Shown in pieces: positions 26,009 to 34,337 of a stretch of 64,000 bases of DNA; the stretch's first letter is position 1; every line of letters starts with the position of its first letter. This DNA comes from an uncultured Lachnospiraceae bacterium (GTDB taxonomy: Bacteria > Bacillota > Clostridia > Lachnospirales > Lachnospiraceae). The stretch is taken from assembly GCA_910587635.1 (NCBI GenBank), contig CAJUNB010000033.1:1-64000 (forward strand), in the 5' to 3' direction. A program made the position numbers and the translations under genes. The notes beneath the pieces were generated by a model. That model was given only the letters and a program-made list of their open reading frames with translations. It was not told the origin of the DNA and made no database searches.

Positions 26009-26392
26009 TGTTTTACGATTGCACCTGTGGCGCCAAGCATTCTGATGGCATTTCTCATAGAGGCAGTGCTGTTGATTGCTGGGATGCTGCCTTTTTCTAT
26101 TGGTGCGGAACTGGCGATGCCTCCATTGATGAACGAGTGGGATACTTTCTTGTCGTTGCTCTTTTTGTTCCGAAAGATTTTCTTTCAGTAGCTTTTCATT
26201 CAGGAGGTGTCACTACCAGACCGATGACAGTGCCTTTTATTATGGCATTGGGAGTGGGTATATCGGCAATTTGAAGTGATGAGCATGCATCAGATGACAG
26301 TTTTGGGCTCCGTCTGCTGGAAGATTAAAATATTTGATATGGTTTTGTGCTGCTCCTCATATACTGATAGAAATGATGGGAGAGTATTTACG
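26009..26392 (+). pseudogene. DUF1538 membrane protein pseudogene
   Basis: One frame from about 26009 reads IAPVAPSILMAFLIEAVLL and stops at TAG 26189. Another resumes at once as AFHSGGVTTRPMTVPFIM, the DUF1538 signature, then meets TGA at 26272. Reading past it gives SDEHASDDSFGL, also family sequence, so that TGA looks like a mutated CGA (Arg). Only the end of a ~230-residue domain survives. DUF1538 proteins are multi-pass membrane proteins of unknown transport role. Confidence 0.7.
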
Positions 26393-27016
26393 ATGCTGAA
26401 TTATATTTGGGGGAGCATGATCATTATCGGTGTCATTTACGGTTCTCTGACCGGACATATGGCGGAAGTGACAAATGCAGCGTTGGATTCATCGAGAGAA
26501 GCGGTGAATCTCTGCATCACAATGATGGGAGTTATGGCCCTGTGGATGGGACTGATGGAAATTGCAGAGAAGGCGGGCCTGATTGATAAATGGACAAAGG
26601 CGATCAGTCCTTTTGTTTCTTTTATGTTTCCGAATATTCCAAAGGGGCATAAGGCCAGAAAATATATTTCCACAAATATCATTGCCAATGTACTTGGGCT
26701 CGGCTGGGCATGTACTCCGGCGGGTCTGAAGGCAATGGAAGAGCTGGCGAAGCTGGAGGCCGAGCGGGGGAACCTGGAATATACGGAAACAGGACCGGGG
26801 AAACGAGGACGGAAAGCCAGCAGGGAAATGTGTGTTTTTCTGATTTTGAACATCTCTTCCCTGCAGCTCATTCCGGTGAATATGATTGCCTACCGGAGCC
26901 AGTACGGCAGTACCGATCCGGCAGTTATCATAGCGCCGGCGATATTGGCCACAGCGGTGAGTACGGCGGCGGGGATTTTATTTTGTAAGATAGTGGGCGG
27001 AAAGCGGAGAGAATAA
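26393..27016 (+). CDS. spmA: Spore maturation protein A (nucleoside-recognition domain)
   Basis: 207 residues from ATG 26393. It is a multi-helix membrane protein with the GATE/nucleoside-recognition fold: MLNYIWGSMIIIGVIYGSLTG, TMMGVMALWMGLMEIAEKAGL, NIIANVLGLGWACTPAGLKAMEEL and LILNISSLQLIPVN. In Bacillus, SpmA and SpmB act in the mother cell to dehydrate the spore core. Here spmB lies 2.1 kb downstream beyond two lipoprotein genes. An insert of ~25 charged residues (about 120-145) is present. Confidence 0.85.
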   Translation: MLNYIWGSMIIIGVIYGSLTGHMAEVTNAALDSSREAVNLCITMMGVMALWMGLMEIAEKAGLIDKWTKAISPFVSFMFPNIPKGHKARKYISTNIIANVLGLGWACTPAGLKAMEELAKLEAERGNLEYTETGPGKRGRKASREMCVFLILNISSLQLIPVNMIAYRSQYGSTDPAVIIAPAILATAVSTAAGILFCKIVGGKRRE

Positions 27017-27099
27017 GGCTCTTCGCTTTTTTAATTTAGTTATAAGAATATCATATTTTCATTTGAATATAAAAGCTATCGATAATCTAAAAAACAAAT

Positions 27100-27128
27100 T
27101 TGACATAAAAATAACAGTCCTGTATAAT
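27100..27128 (+). promoter_or_regulatory. Consensus promoter of lipoprotein gene 27178
   Basis: TTGACA (27100-27105), 17 bp, TATAAT (27123-27128): a perfect sigma-A promoter 50 bases before the start codon. Confidence 0.88.
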
Positions 27129-27177
27129 GAGCTGGATATAAAAAAGAAATCTTTTAATAACATCAGGAGGAAACGTT

Positions 27178-27720
27178 ATGAAAAAATGGAGAGTCATACT
27201 GATAACAGGAATTATGATTTTGGCCTGCGCAGGATGTGGCACGCAGGAAGTGCAGGAAGCAGCGGAAGCTGAAGTACGGGAAGAAGCAACTGTAGAAGAG
27301 ACAGATGCGAATGCGGAAGACGGACAGGCAGAGGAGGAACAGGCAGTTAGTGAAATGGCAGAAAGTGAAGTAATAGAGAAAAACGACAGTAACAGTGATC
27401 TGGAAACAAAAAGTGATAATGGAGAAATAGCAGCGTTTGCGGAAAAGATTCAGGCAGCAGTGGCTAATAAAGATCTGGAAACGTTGGCTGATATGTGTAC
27501 TTATCCGGTGGCAGTCAATGGAGAAGTGGTTGAAGAAAGAGACGCTTTTATGGAACTGGGTGAGGACGTTATTTTTACAGAAGAAAGATGTGCAGCGATA
27601 GCAGCTGTAGATATTGCTACATTGGAGGAAACGATGGCAGGTGTCGTTATGGGAGATGCTACACCCAATATTATTTTTAAATCTGTGGATGGACAATTGG
27701 GGATAGCAGGTATTAATTAA
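27178..27720 (+). CDS. Small lipoprotein with acidic linker, function unknown
   Basis: A 180-residue lipoprotein: signal peptide, then lipobox LACAGC with the lipidated Cys near residue 19. A very acidic Glu/Ala-rich linker spans about residues 25-80, and a compact C-terminal domain of ~95 residues starts EIAAFAEKIQAAVANKDLETLADMCTYPVAVNGE. That domain resembles small exported domains annotated as hypothetical in Clostridia; no enzymatic motif is visible. It has its own consensus promoter and terminator, so it is a monocistronic insert between spmA and spmB. AGGAGG precedes the ATG. Confidence 0.75.
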   Translation: MKKWRVILITGIMILACAGCGTQEVQEAAEAEVREEATVEETDANAEDGQAEEEQAVSEMAESEVIEKNDSNSDLETKSDNGEIAAFAEKIQAAVANKDLETLADMCTYPVAVNGEVVEERDAFMELGEDVIFTEERCAAIAAVDIATLEETMAGVVMGDATPNIIFKSVDGQLGIAGIN

Positions 27721-27738
27721 TTGGATAAGTAAAAATAA

Positions 27739-27789
27739 AAAGAATTCAGATATTTTCGAAAAAAATATTAGGAAATTCTTCCTTTTTTT
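27739..27789 (+). terminator. Terminator after lipoprotein gene
   Basis: Nested AAGAATT/AATTCTT and ATATTTT/AAAATAT-type arms, followed by CCTTTTTTT. AT-rich but long. Confidence 0.65.
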
Positions 27790-27803
27790 GTGATAAAAAC
27801 CAG

Positions 27804-27832
27804 TTGGACAGATTTCAATATTGTAGTATGAT
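27804..27832 (+). promoter_or_regulatory. Promoter of the DUF3048 lipoprotein gene
   Basis: TTGGAC (27804-27809), 17 bp, TATGAT (27827-27832), located directly after the preceding terminator and 51 bases before the ATG. Confidence 0.6.
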
Positions 27833-27882
27833 AGGAAAAGAGCATTGAAATTTGAATAAACAGAAAGGAATTTGGTGAACCA

Positions 27883-29016
27883 ATGAAAAGAAAATCAGTA
27901 TTGCTTTTAACTTCCGCTTTGTTGGCTGCCATGGTTCTGGGAGGATGCGGTAAGAAAGAGGAAGAAGATGCTTCGATCTTAGACGATATCAAAGAAGAAA
28001 CTGTGGAAATGGAAATTGAAGAAGAGACAGAAGAGACGGAAGAAGAGGTAGGAGAGGAAGAGAACCACGACGGTATGTACCGGAGTGAACTTACAAATGA
28101 GTGGATTGACGAGAGTCTGAAAAATCAAAGACCTATCGCTGCGATGGTGGATAATGAGTCAACGGCACTCCCCCACTACGGACTTTCCGATGCAGATGTA
28201 GTATATGAAGTAATGAATAGCACAAAAAACGGCAGAATCACTCGTCTGATGGCAGTTGTTAAAGATTGGGAAAAGATCGAACGGCTGGGAAGTATCCGAA
28301 GTACGAGACCCACGAATATTCTGCTGGCAGCAGAGTGGAATGCAGTGCTTTGCCATGACGGCGGACCGTTCTATATTGACCCGTATCTGGCAGAAGATTA
28401 TTCGGCACATTTCAGTGGCGGATTTGACAGAATTGACAATGGTAAGGCGAGAGAATTTACAGAGTATATCTGTACTGGAAATTTGGATTCCAAGTTCAGC
28501 GCTTCCAATTATTCCCGGGAATATGATCAATATTATGAAGGCGATGGAGTAGAAGATTTCCAGCATTTCAAATTCTCTGATGAGGAGCTTTCCCTGGACG
28601 GTGAAGGCGGTGCAAAAGATGCTACAGAGATTTCCCTCCCGTTCCCTCATAATAAATCAACTCTGAAGTACAATGAAGAGACAAAGACCTATGATTATTA
28701 TGAATATGGGGATGCCCATGTGGATCCCGGTAATGGAAATGCAGTGCTTACTTTTAAGAATGTATTGCTCCAGAACTGTACATTCCATCAGTATGATGAG
28801 AATGGCTACCTGATCTATAACTGTATTGATGCAAGCAACAGGGATGGTTATTATATTACAAACGGTAAAGCGATTCCGGTTACCTGGGCAAAGACCGGGG
28901 ATACAAAAGCGACTCGCTTCTTTGATGAGGATGGTAATGAGATCAGTATCAATACCGGTAAAACATACATTGCGCTCGTTCCCGATGACGGATGGAGTGA
29001 TCTGTCTATACAGTAG
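27883..29016 (+). CDS. DUF3048 (YerB-like) lipoprotein
   Basis: A 377-residue lipoprotein: lipobox LGGC (Cys22), an acidic Glu-rich linker to about residue 60, then the DUF3048 N-terminal domain (RPIAAMVDNESTALPHYGLSDADVVYEVM; RLGSIRSTRPTNI; HDGGPFYID) and C-terminal domain (WAKTGDTKATRFFDEDGNEISINTGKTYIALVP). The family, typified by YerB, is exported and of unknown function. It has its own promoter and a strong terminator, so it too is a separate unit between spmA and spmB. Confidence 0.88.
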   Translation: MKRKSVLLLTSALLAAMVLGGCGKKEEEDASILDDIKEETVEMEIEEETEETEEEVGEEENHDGMYRSELTNEWIDESLKNQRPIAAMVDNESTALPHYGLSDADVVYEVMNSTKNGRITRLMAVVKDWEKIERLGSIRSTRPTNILLAAEWNAVLCHDGGPFYIDPYLAEDYSAHFSGGFDRIDNGKAREFTEYICTGNLDSKFSASNYSREYDQYYEGDGVEDFQHFKFSDEELSLDGEGGAKDATEISLPFPHNKSTLKYNEETKTYDYYEYGDAHVDPGNGNAVLTFKNVLLQNCTFHQYDENGYLIYNCIDASNRDGYYITNGKAIPVTWAKTGDTKATRFFDEDGNEISINTGKTYIALVPDDGWSDLSIQ

Positions 29017-29090
29017 AACATAGGACAACATTGACAGGCAAGGATAAATCATAAAGGGATAACGGCAATAATAGAAACAGTGTTAAATAT

Positions 29091-29140
29091 TTCCGGGCGT
29101 GATTGCATATATATGTAATAAATCACTGCCCGGAATTTTT
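29091..29140 (+). terminator. Strong terminator abutting the spmB start codon
   Basis: The arms TTCCGGGC/GCCCGGAA stack on GTGATT/AATCAC, followed by TTTTT. The next three bases are the ATG of spmB, so any spmB mRNA coming from upstream would have its ribosome site sequestered in this stem. Confidence 0.85.
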
Positions 29141-29671
29141 ATGCTCTCTGTATTATCGAATCTGTCAAATATTATTATCCCTCTAGTTATTTTTTATATT
29201 GTTGCAGAAGGACTGCTGATGAAAACCAATGTCTATGAGAACTTTATCAAAGGGGCAAAAGACGGTTTTCAGGTTGTAATCGGAATTATGCCCACACTTA
29301 TAGGGCTTATGGTATCAGTGGGAGTGCTGCGGGCCTCCGGTTTTCTGGACTTTGTGGGAAAACTGACCGGCGGGTTGACGGAATCTGTCGGGTTTCCTTC
29401 TTCTCTCATTCCGGTGACAGTCATTAAGATGTTTTCCTCTTCTGCGGCTACAGGACTTGTGCTGGATATTTTCAAAGAATTTGGCACGGATTCCTATGTT
29501 GGGCTGATTACGTCTATTATGATGAGCTGTACCGAAACGGTATTTTATACAATGTCCGTATATTTTATGGCGGCAAAGGTGACAAAGACGAGGTTCACAT
29601 TGCCAGGAGCATTGTTTTGTACACTGGCAGGAATCGTGGCAAGTGTGATAATAGCTGCAGGCATGTTATAA
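29141..29671 (+). CDS. spmB: Spore maturation protein B
   Basis: 176 residues from ATG 29141; a longer frame from GTG 29099 would run through the terminator. It is a membrane protein with nucleoside-recognition motifs: IIIPLVIFYIVAEGLLMKTNVYENFIKGAKDG, MPTLIGLMVSVGVLRASG and SCTETVFYTMSVYF. It is the partner of SpmA. The only SD-like bases (GGAA) are in the terminator stem, so expression probably depends on a promoter or read-through not identified here. Confidence 0.82.
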   Translation: MLSVLSNLSNIIIPLVIFYIVAEGLLMKTNVYENFIKGAKDGFQVVIGIMPTLIGLMVSVGVLRASGFLDFVGKLTGGLTESVGFPSSLIPVTVIKMFSSSAATGLVLDIFKEFGTDSYVGLITSIMMSCTETVFYTMSVYFMAAKVTKTRFTLPGALFCTLAGIVASVIIAAGML

Positions 29672-29790
29672 TCTTTTCAGTTCATAACGGGATATATGTC
29701 CCAATTCGCCTTTTTTCGTCGATGCGTCTATTTTATACAGAAAGGGTTAGGTAAGATCGAAAGAGGAAACCGACAGGAGGAAAAGATACT

Positions 29791-30279
29791 TTGAGACAGT
29801 TGGGAATACAAACGATACTGCACAACTCAGGAGATACAGAAACTGTGATTCCGGCGCTTGTAGTGGCCGGAATTCTGCTATTGCTGTTGTGGGGGATTAT
29901 ACATAGGATAATATCTTCCAGAAAGAGATACCTGCATGTGGACGATATGGAAGGACTTGCGTTCGAGGAATACTGTGCACAGCTTTTACGTGATAATGGA
30001 TTTCTGGAAGTGGAAGTGACAAAATCCAGCGGAGACTTTGGAGTGGACATCCTGGCTGAGAAAGAGGGAGTGACTTACGCGATTCAGTGTAAATGTTATA
30101 CTTCGGATGTAGGGGTCAAGGCAGTACAGGAAGTCTATGCGGGGCGGGATTTCTATGACCGGATGGTAGGTGCTGTCCTGACAAACCAGTATTTCACCGG
30201 GCCTGCGGTAGAGGCGGCGAAGAAACTGAAGATTTTGCTATGGGACAGGGATTATCTGGAGCAGATGATGGAAGAGTAA
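29791..30279 (+). CDS. Membrane-anchored Mrr-like restriction endonuclease-fold protein
   Basis: 162 residues. One N-terminal membrane helix (about residues 22-42, VIPALVVAGILLLLLWGII) leads to a Mrr_cat domain: MEGLAFEEYCAQLLRDNGF, then GDFGVDILAEKEG and YAIQCKCY, giving the D...QxK catalytic set, then KAVQEVYAGRDFY. Such anchored nucleases are widespread but their role is unclear; degradation of foreign or surface DNA is one possibility. TTG start behind ACAGGAGG. No modification gene is adjacent. Confidence 0.8.
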   Translation: MRQLGIQTILHNSGDTETVIPALVVAGILLLLLWGIIHRIISSRKRYLHVDDMEGLAFEEYCAQLLRDNGFLEVEVTKSSGDFGVDILAEKEGVTYAIQCKCYTSDVGVKAVQEVYAGRDFYDRMVGAVLTNQYFTGPAVEAAKKLKILLWDRDYLEQMMEE

Positions 30280-30359
30280 AGATACCTTTATATAAGAGAC
30301 ATTCGGAATATCCTGATATTGTTAAATATCCTCTATTTGCGTCTTTGAAGAAGTTGTGA

Positions 30360-30379
30360 TATACTTTGAATATCAAACT
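30360..30379 (+). promoter_or_regulatory. fabT -10 and FabT-like operator
   Basis: TATACT (30360-30365) runs into ACTTTGAATATCAAACT (30363-30379). The same overlap of -10 and operator occurs at acpP. It implies autorepression of the MarR-family gene that starts 12 bases later. The -35 is weak (TTGCGT, 30337-30342, 17-bp spacing). Confidence 0.72.
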
Positions 30380-30390
30380 ATAAAGAAAGG

Positions 30391-30843
30391 ATGCAGCCGG
30401 GCGTGGATATCAATGCTGCCTTGAATGAGGTATTTGTCAAAGTATTTAAGAATATTACCGGAATCGAGGAACGGGTCATTCAGACAGGAGAATACCAGAA
30501 TGCCACTGCAAATGACATGCATGTCATAGAAACTATTGGTATCGGTAAGCCCAAGAACATGACATCTGTAGCGAAAGCCCTTTCTGTAACGACAGGAACA
30601 CTGACAATATCGGTGAACAGTCTTGTGAAAAAGGGATTTGTAGAGCGGGTCAGGAGCGAATCTGACAGACGTGTCGTTTTGGTCTCTCTGACAGAAAAAG
30701 GGCGGATGGTTTATTTGGAGCATCAGAAATTCCATGAAGATCTTGTGAACAGTATCGTACACAGGTTAGATGACCGGGAGAAAATATTGTTAGAAAAAGT
30801 ATTGTCCAATCTCAATCAGTATTTAAAAGAAATGCAAAAATAA
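30391..30843 (+). CDS. fabT: MarR-family regulator, probable FabT repressor of fatty-acid synthesis
   Basis: A 150-residue winged-helix protein: LNEVFVKVFKNITGIEERVI, the recognition region MTSVAKALSVTTGTLTISVNSLVKKGFVERV, and the wing SESDRRVVLVSLTEKG. The family name rests on the operator: the promoter of this gene, the acpP promoter and the fabD leader carry matching TTTGAnnnTCAAA sites. FabT uses acyl-ACP as corepressor in streptococci. ATG 30391 directly touches AAAGG; GTG 30403 would give MDINAALNE, closer to relatives. It lies outside the fab operon, unlike in streptococci. Confidence 0.82.
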   Translation: MQPGVDINAALNEVFVKVFKNITGIEERVIQTGEYQNATANDMHVIETIGIGKPKNMTSVAKALSVTTGTLTISVNSLVKKGFVERVRSESDRRVVLVSLTEKGRMVYLEHQKFHEDLVNSIVHRLDDREKILLEKVLSNLNQYLKEMQK

Positions 30844-30888
30844 AGGCCTGTTGACAGGAATGGAATCCTGAAACAGGCCCTTTTAATC
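30842..30888 (+). terminator. Bidirectional terminator between fabT and the DUF885 gene
   Basis: The arms AAAGGCCTGTT and AACAGGCCCTTT (one bulged base) plus inner CAGGA/TCCTG pairing, with Ts on the plus side and As on the other. It serves the convergent genes on both sides. Confidence 0.8.
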
Positions 30889-30912
30889 GTATCGGAATTG
30901 CCCTGGGGTTTC

Positions 30913-32694
30913 CTATAGGATCATATCCCGCAGTGTGGGAAAAGGACAAGGTCCTGTTTCGAGTATCTTTTGATGGAAGCGTATGTCGCTGTAACTTTCT
31001 CCCCATTTTTCTTTTGCCTCTTCTTTCAGTATCTCAAATTCCAGATAGGAAACATAGTATTTCGGGTAATTGGCGGGTTCCTGTGCAATATATTCATAGA
31101 TATTTTGGGCGATTTCAAAATCTGTGACGCCAAAGCCGGACAGAAAATCAGATACTTCTTCCACACTGGAGCCGTTATAATGAATTTCCAGATCCAGGAG
31201 AGAATACAGGCAAAGCTGTATACTCCGGTTCAGGCGCATGGCTTCTACCAGGGACAGAAGGTCTTGAGAAGCTCCTGATTCTTTCAATAATTCTTTTGCG
31301 TACTGATAGGATTGCATTTCCACATAGAGGGCCCAGCCTTCGCAGTAGCCTCCATAGTGAAGCAGGCTGCGGGCAGGATTGCTGTTTTTATTCTGCTGGC
31401 AGAGCTGGAAATAAACAGTCTGGTAAAGGTGCCCCGGATATCCTTCATGGGCCAGAGTAGTATACAGGTCCAGACCGGTCATAGGATCCTTCTCGTTGAT
31501 ATAGATGGAATTCTCGGTAATATCATCAATAGGAGGTGTAAGATAAAAAGCCGGACTGGAATATTCTTCCAGACTGGGAGATACTCGTTTGACTGTACAG
31601 GAAGGCTCTGTGTCTCCGGGCATGGGAGGGAAATCCTCTGCCATCCTCTGCCGAAGATCCTGGAGGCAGAAAGCGGGTTCGGCCTGAGGAAAACTCTCTT
31701 CCAGAGAGGCAGCAGAGAGATCGGGAGACTTTTCCAGGAGTGCTGCCAGTTCTTTTGTATCTTTTTTCAACTGCATGGCAAGGAGATTTTGGACCTCCGC
31801 CACAGAACGATCGGAACCGGTGGACTGAGAGAAGAGAAAAGTGTAGTATTCTTTTCCTTTTGGAAGACGTGACAGCCCTCTTTCTTCTCCGCCACTGCCT
31901 TTCAGCACAAGTATTTCATCTCCCAGTGCTTCATAGGCAGGGAGGACCGTTTCCAGTAAAAGTATATGATTTTGCTGAATATAGGCAGTTCTTTGCTCCG
32001 GCGTGATCAGATTTTTTTCCACCAGTGGCAGAAGACGTTCTGAAAAAGAGGTATTCAAGAAATGAGTATCATTGGTAAGGCTGTTAAAGTCTATAATCTG
32101 ATAACACTGATCAATTACTTTGTCTGCAGCAATATCTGACATAAAAAGTCCTGCCTGGGCTTTTTCTTTTTCGTACTGTGCGATTCCCTCAAGATAAGCG
32201 GGTATCTGTTCCAGTAGAGAGAGATAGTTTTCCACGTCCTGCTGGCTTCGGAAGGTGTATTCTGCCAAAAGAATCGGCAGAGAAGACTGGACACCGGAGG
32301 CAGGGGAGAGAGGCTCCGCATAGTAGGGGAAATCCTCTTCTTTGCTTCGGCTTTCCAGATAATCCATTAGCAGAGTGTGCAAAAGGCGGTTATCCTTTCC
32401 GAAAAAAACAGGGTGGATTTGGGAAGCCGTTTTTTTATACAATTTCAGCTGAAGGTATCCCTGTTTTTGGGCTTCCCTGGAATAAATCGGAAGAGAAGGA
32501 CAATCCCCGGGGATACCATAGTTTTCCGGGTTTGCCAGCACATAATGCATGCTTAAGGTGTCGCTGGACATTTCTTCCCGGAACAAAGTATTGGTGAGAC
32601 GGTGGAAGCGGAATGTCTGAAAACCGATAAATAAAAGAATACACAGGAAAATGGAAGCCAGGAAAAGGATTCCTTTTTTTAAAGAATATTTCAT
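30913..32694 (-). CDS. DUF885 family protein, predicted exported metallopeptidase-like
   Basis: A 593-residue protein with one N-terminal membrane segment (about residues 9-26). The DUF885 signature is in TTLAHEGYPGHLYQTVYF, a HExxH-like zinc site with His-Glu followed by Gly-His, and a later GGYCEGWALYVEMQSY glutamate motif. The family is related to gluzincin peptidases; substrates are mostly unknown. It is convergent with fabT and divergent from the sensor kinase, so it is likely a single-gene unit. Confidence 0.83.
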   Translation of the reverse strand: MKYSLKKGILFLASIFLCILLFIGFQTFRFHRLTNTLFREEMSSDTLSMHYVLANPENYGIPGDCPSLPIYSREAQKQGYLQLKLYKKTASQIHPVFFGKDNRLLHTLLMDYLESRSKEEDFPYYAEPLSPASGVQSSLPILLAEYTFRSQQDVENYLSLLEQIPAYLEGIAQYEKEKAQAGLFMSDIAADKVIDQCYQIIDFNSLTNDTHFLNTSFSERLLPLVEKNLITPEQRTAYIQQNHILLLETVLPAYEALGDEILVLKGSGGEERGLSRLPKGKEYYTFLFSQSTGSDRSVAEVQNLLAMQLKKDTKELAALLEKSPDLSAASLEESFPQAEPAFCLQDLRQRMAEDFPPMPGDTEPSCTVKRVSPSLEEYSSPAFYLTPPIDDITENSIYINEKDPMTGLDLYTTLAHEGYPGHLYQTVYFQLCQQNKNSNPARSLLHYGGYCEGWALYVEMQSYQYAKELLKESGASQDLLSLVEAMRLNRSIQLCLYSLLDLEIHYNGSSVEEVSDFLSGFGVTDFEIAQNIYEYIAQEPANYPKYYVSYLEFEILKEEAKEKWGESYSDIRFHQKILETGPCPFPTLRDMIL

Positions 32695-32851
32695 ATGTGA
32701 TATGCCTTATCGTTCTTTCAGTGAATTATATGTGACAGGAAAAAGGAATAGCACGTTGACGGAAAGGAAAATTTATTGGAAAATGAAAAGAAGATAGGAC
32801 AACTGATATTTTTGATTTCGTATCTGAAAAGATACTGACAGGAGAAAATCA

Positions 32852-34336
32852 ATGGCAGACGGACAGAGAAATGAGAAAATAAAATATCCACTGAAGATGA
32901 AGATCGTACTTCTGATGATTGTGGCACTTGTTCCTCTTCTGGGAATTGCTGTCTATCTGATCGCAGCACTTGTCAATTACAGAGATTCTTATGACAGTAT
33001 TGTCAGTAATATGACAATTGCTAATAATTATAATTTAAATTTCAAAGAAGAGCTGGACGAGAGTATCTATAAGCTGGCAGTGGGCTATGTATCTTTTAAC
33101 AACATACAGGAAGAGAAATCGTTGAAAGATCCGTATGATCTGATTGGTGAATTGAGGACGGATTTCAGGGAATTGATGACGATCACTACAGACCGGGAGA
33201 GTCTGGCGTGGCTCCAAAGTCTGTTGCGGAACATTGATACATTGGAGGATCGGATTGATGATGTGCGAATTAATGTAGAGGCGGGGGAACGATATGATGA
33301 AAATATGGAACTCCTGGATAACAACGTTTATATATTGACAGAACTGATTCAGGATGACATCCAATATTATATTTACTATCAGACAAAAAGTATCGAAGAT
33401 CTGACAGATCAGCTGAATGAACAGATCAGCACCTTCTTGGTACTTTGCGCGTGGCTGATCGGAGCAGCAGTGGTTCTTGTGATGATTATTTTTTCTCTCG
33501 TACTGAAGAGCATCACCAATCCGCTGGAGCGTCTGTGTAAAGTAACGGAGAGAATTGCAAAGGGAGAATTTACGGTCAGGGCAAAAATTCATACAAAAGA
33601 TGAGATCAGAATACTGTCTGACAGTGTGGATAATATGGCTGAAAAGCTGCGCATTATGATGAATCAGATTAAAGATGATGAGCGAAAGGTACGGGATGCA
33701 GAATTGCGACTCTTACAGGAACAGATCAATCCTCATTTTCTGTACAATACATTGGACACGATTGTCTGGTTGATCGAAGGAAATGACAGGGAGGAGGCGG
33801 TGAGTATGGTAGTTTCTCTGTCTGAATTTTTCCGGCTCGTACTCAGTAAAGGAAAGGAGTTCATCACAATTCGGGAAGAAGAGATGCATATCAGAAGCTA
33901 TCTGGAAATACAGCATGCCCGTTACCGGGATATTCTGGAATATGATATTTCTATAGACCCCGGGATTTATAAGTATAAGATATTGAAGCTGATGTTACAG
34001 CCTCTTGTGGAAAATGCGCTGTATCATGGTATTAAATATAAACGGGCAAAGGGACGAATCGATATTACCGGAAAGCAGGAAGGGGATTTGATTCGTTTTA
34101 TTGTCAGGGACAATGGAGTGGGAATGGAAGAGACAGAACTGGAAAGACTTCGGGAAGAAATCAGAAAGCCTTGCAAAGAGACGCAGAAAGGATTCGGATT
34201 GGCGAATGTAAACGAGAGGATTCGTATGAATTTTGGGATGGAATACGGAATGGAAATTGAATCTGTGAAGAATGAAGGGACTTGTGTCAGTATTACAATT
34301 CCAATGGAATACTTTGGAGAAGGTGAGGGGAGTTGA
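32852..34336 (+). CDS. Sensor histidine kinase, YesM/LytS type
   Basis: 494 residues. Two membrane helices (about 17-40 and 196-222) bracket an extracytoplasmic domain of ~155 residues, followed by HAMP (ITNPLERLCKVTERIAKGEF), the His_kinase domain with phospho-acceptor His295 in LQEQINPHFLYNTLDTI, the N-box PLVENALYHGIKYKR and the G-box VRDNGVGMEE. It lies directly before a sugar-binding lipoprotein and a YesN-type regulator, a layout known for XylFII-LytS-YesN sugar sensing in clostridia. Confidence 0.9.
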   Translation: MADGQRNEKIKYPLKMKIVLLMIVALVPLLGIAVYLIAALVNYRDSYDSIVSNMTIANNYNLNFKEELDESIYKLAVGYVSFNNIQEEKSLKDPYDLIGELRTDFRELMTITTDRESLAWLQSLLRNIDTLEDRIDDVRINVEAGERYDENMELLDNNVYILTELIQDDIQYYIYYQTKSIEDLTDQLNEQISTFLVLCAWLIGAAVVLVMIIFSLVLKSITNPLERLCKVTERIAKGEFTVRAKIHTKDEIRILSDSVDNMAEKLRIMMNQIKDDERKVRDAELRLLQEQINPHFLYNTLDTIVWLIEGNDREEAVSMVVSLSEFFRLVLSKGKEFITIREEEMHIRSYLEIQHARYRDILEYDISIDPGIYKYKILKLMLQPLVENALYHGIKYKRAKGRIDITGKQEGDLIRFIVRDNGVGMEETELERLREEIRKPCKETQKGFGLANVNERIRMNFGMEYGMEIESVKNEGTCVSITIPMEYFGEGEGS

Positions 34337-34337
34337 A

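Noticed and set aside
29099..29140. Earlier GTG start for spmB
   Set aside because: The added residues would be encoded by the terminator hairpin; family N terminus fits ATG 29141.
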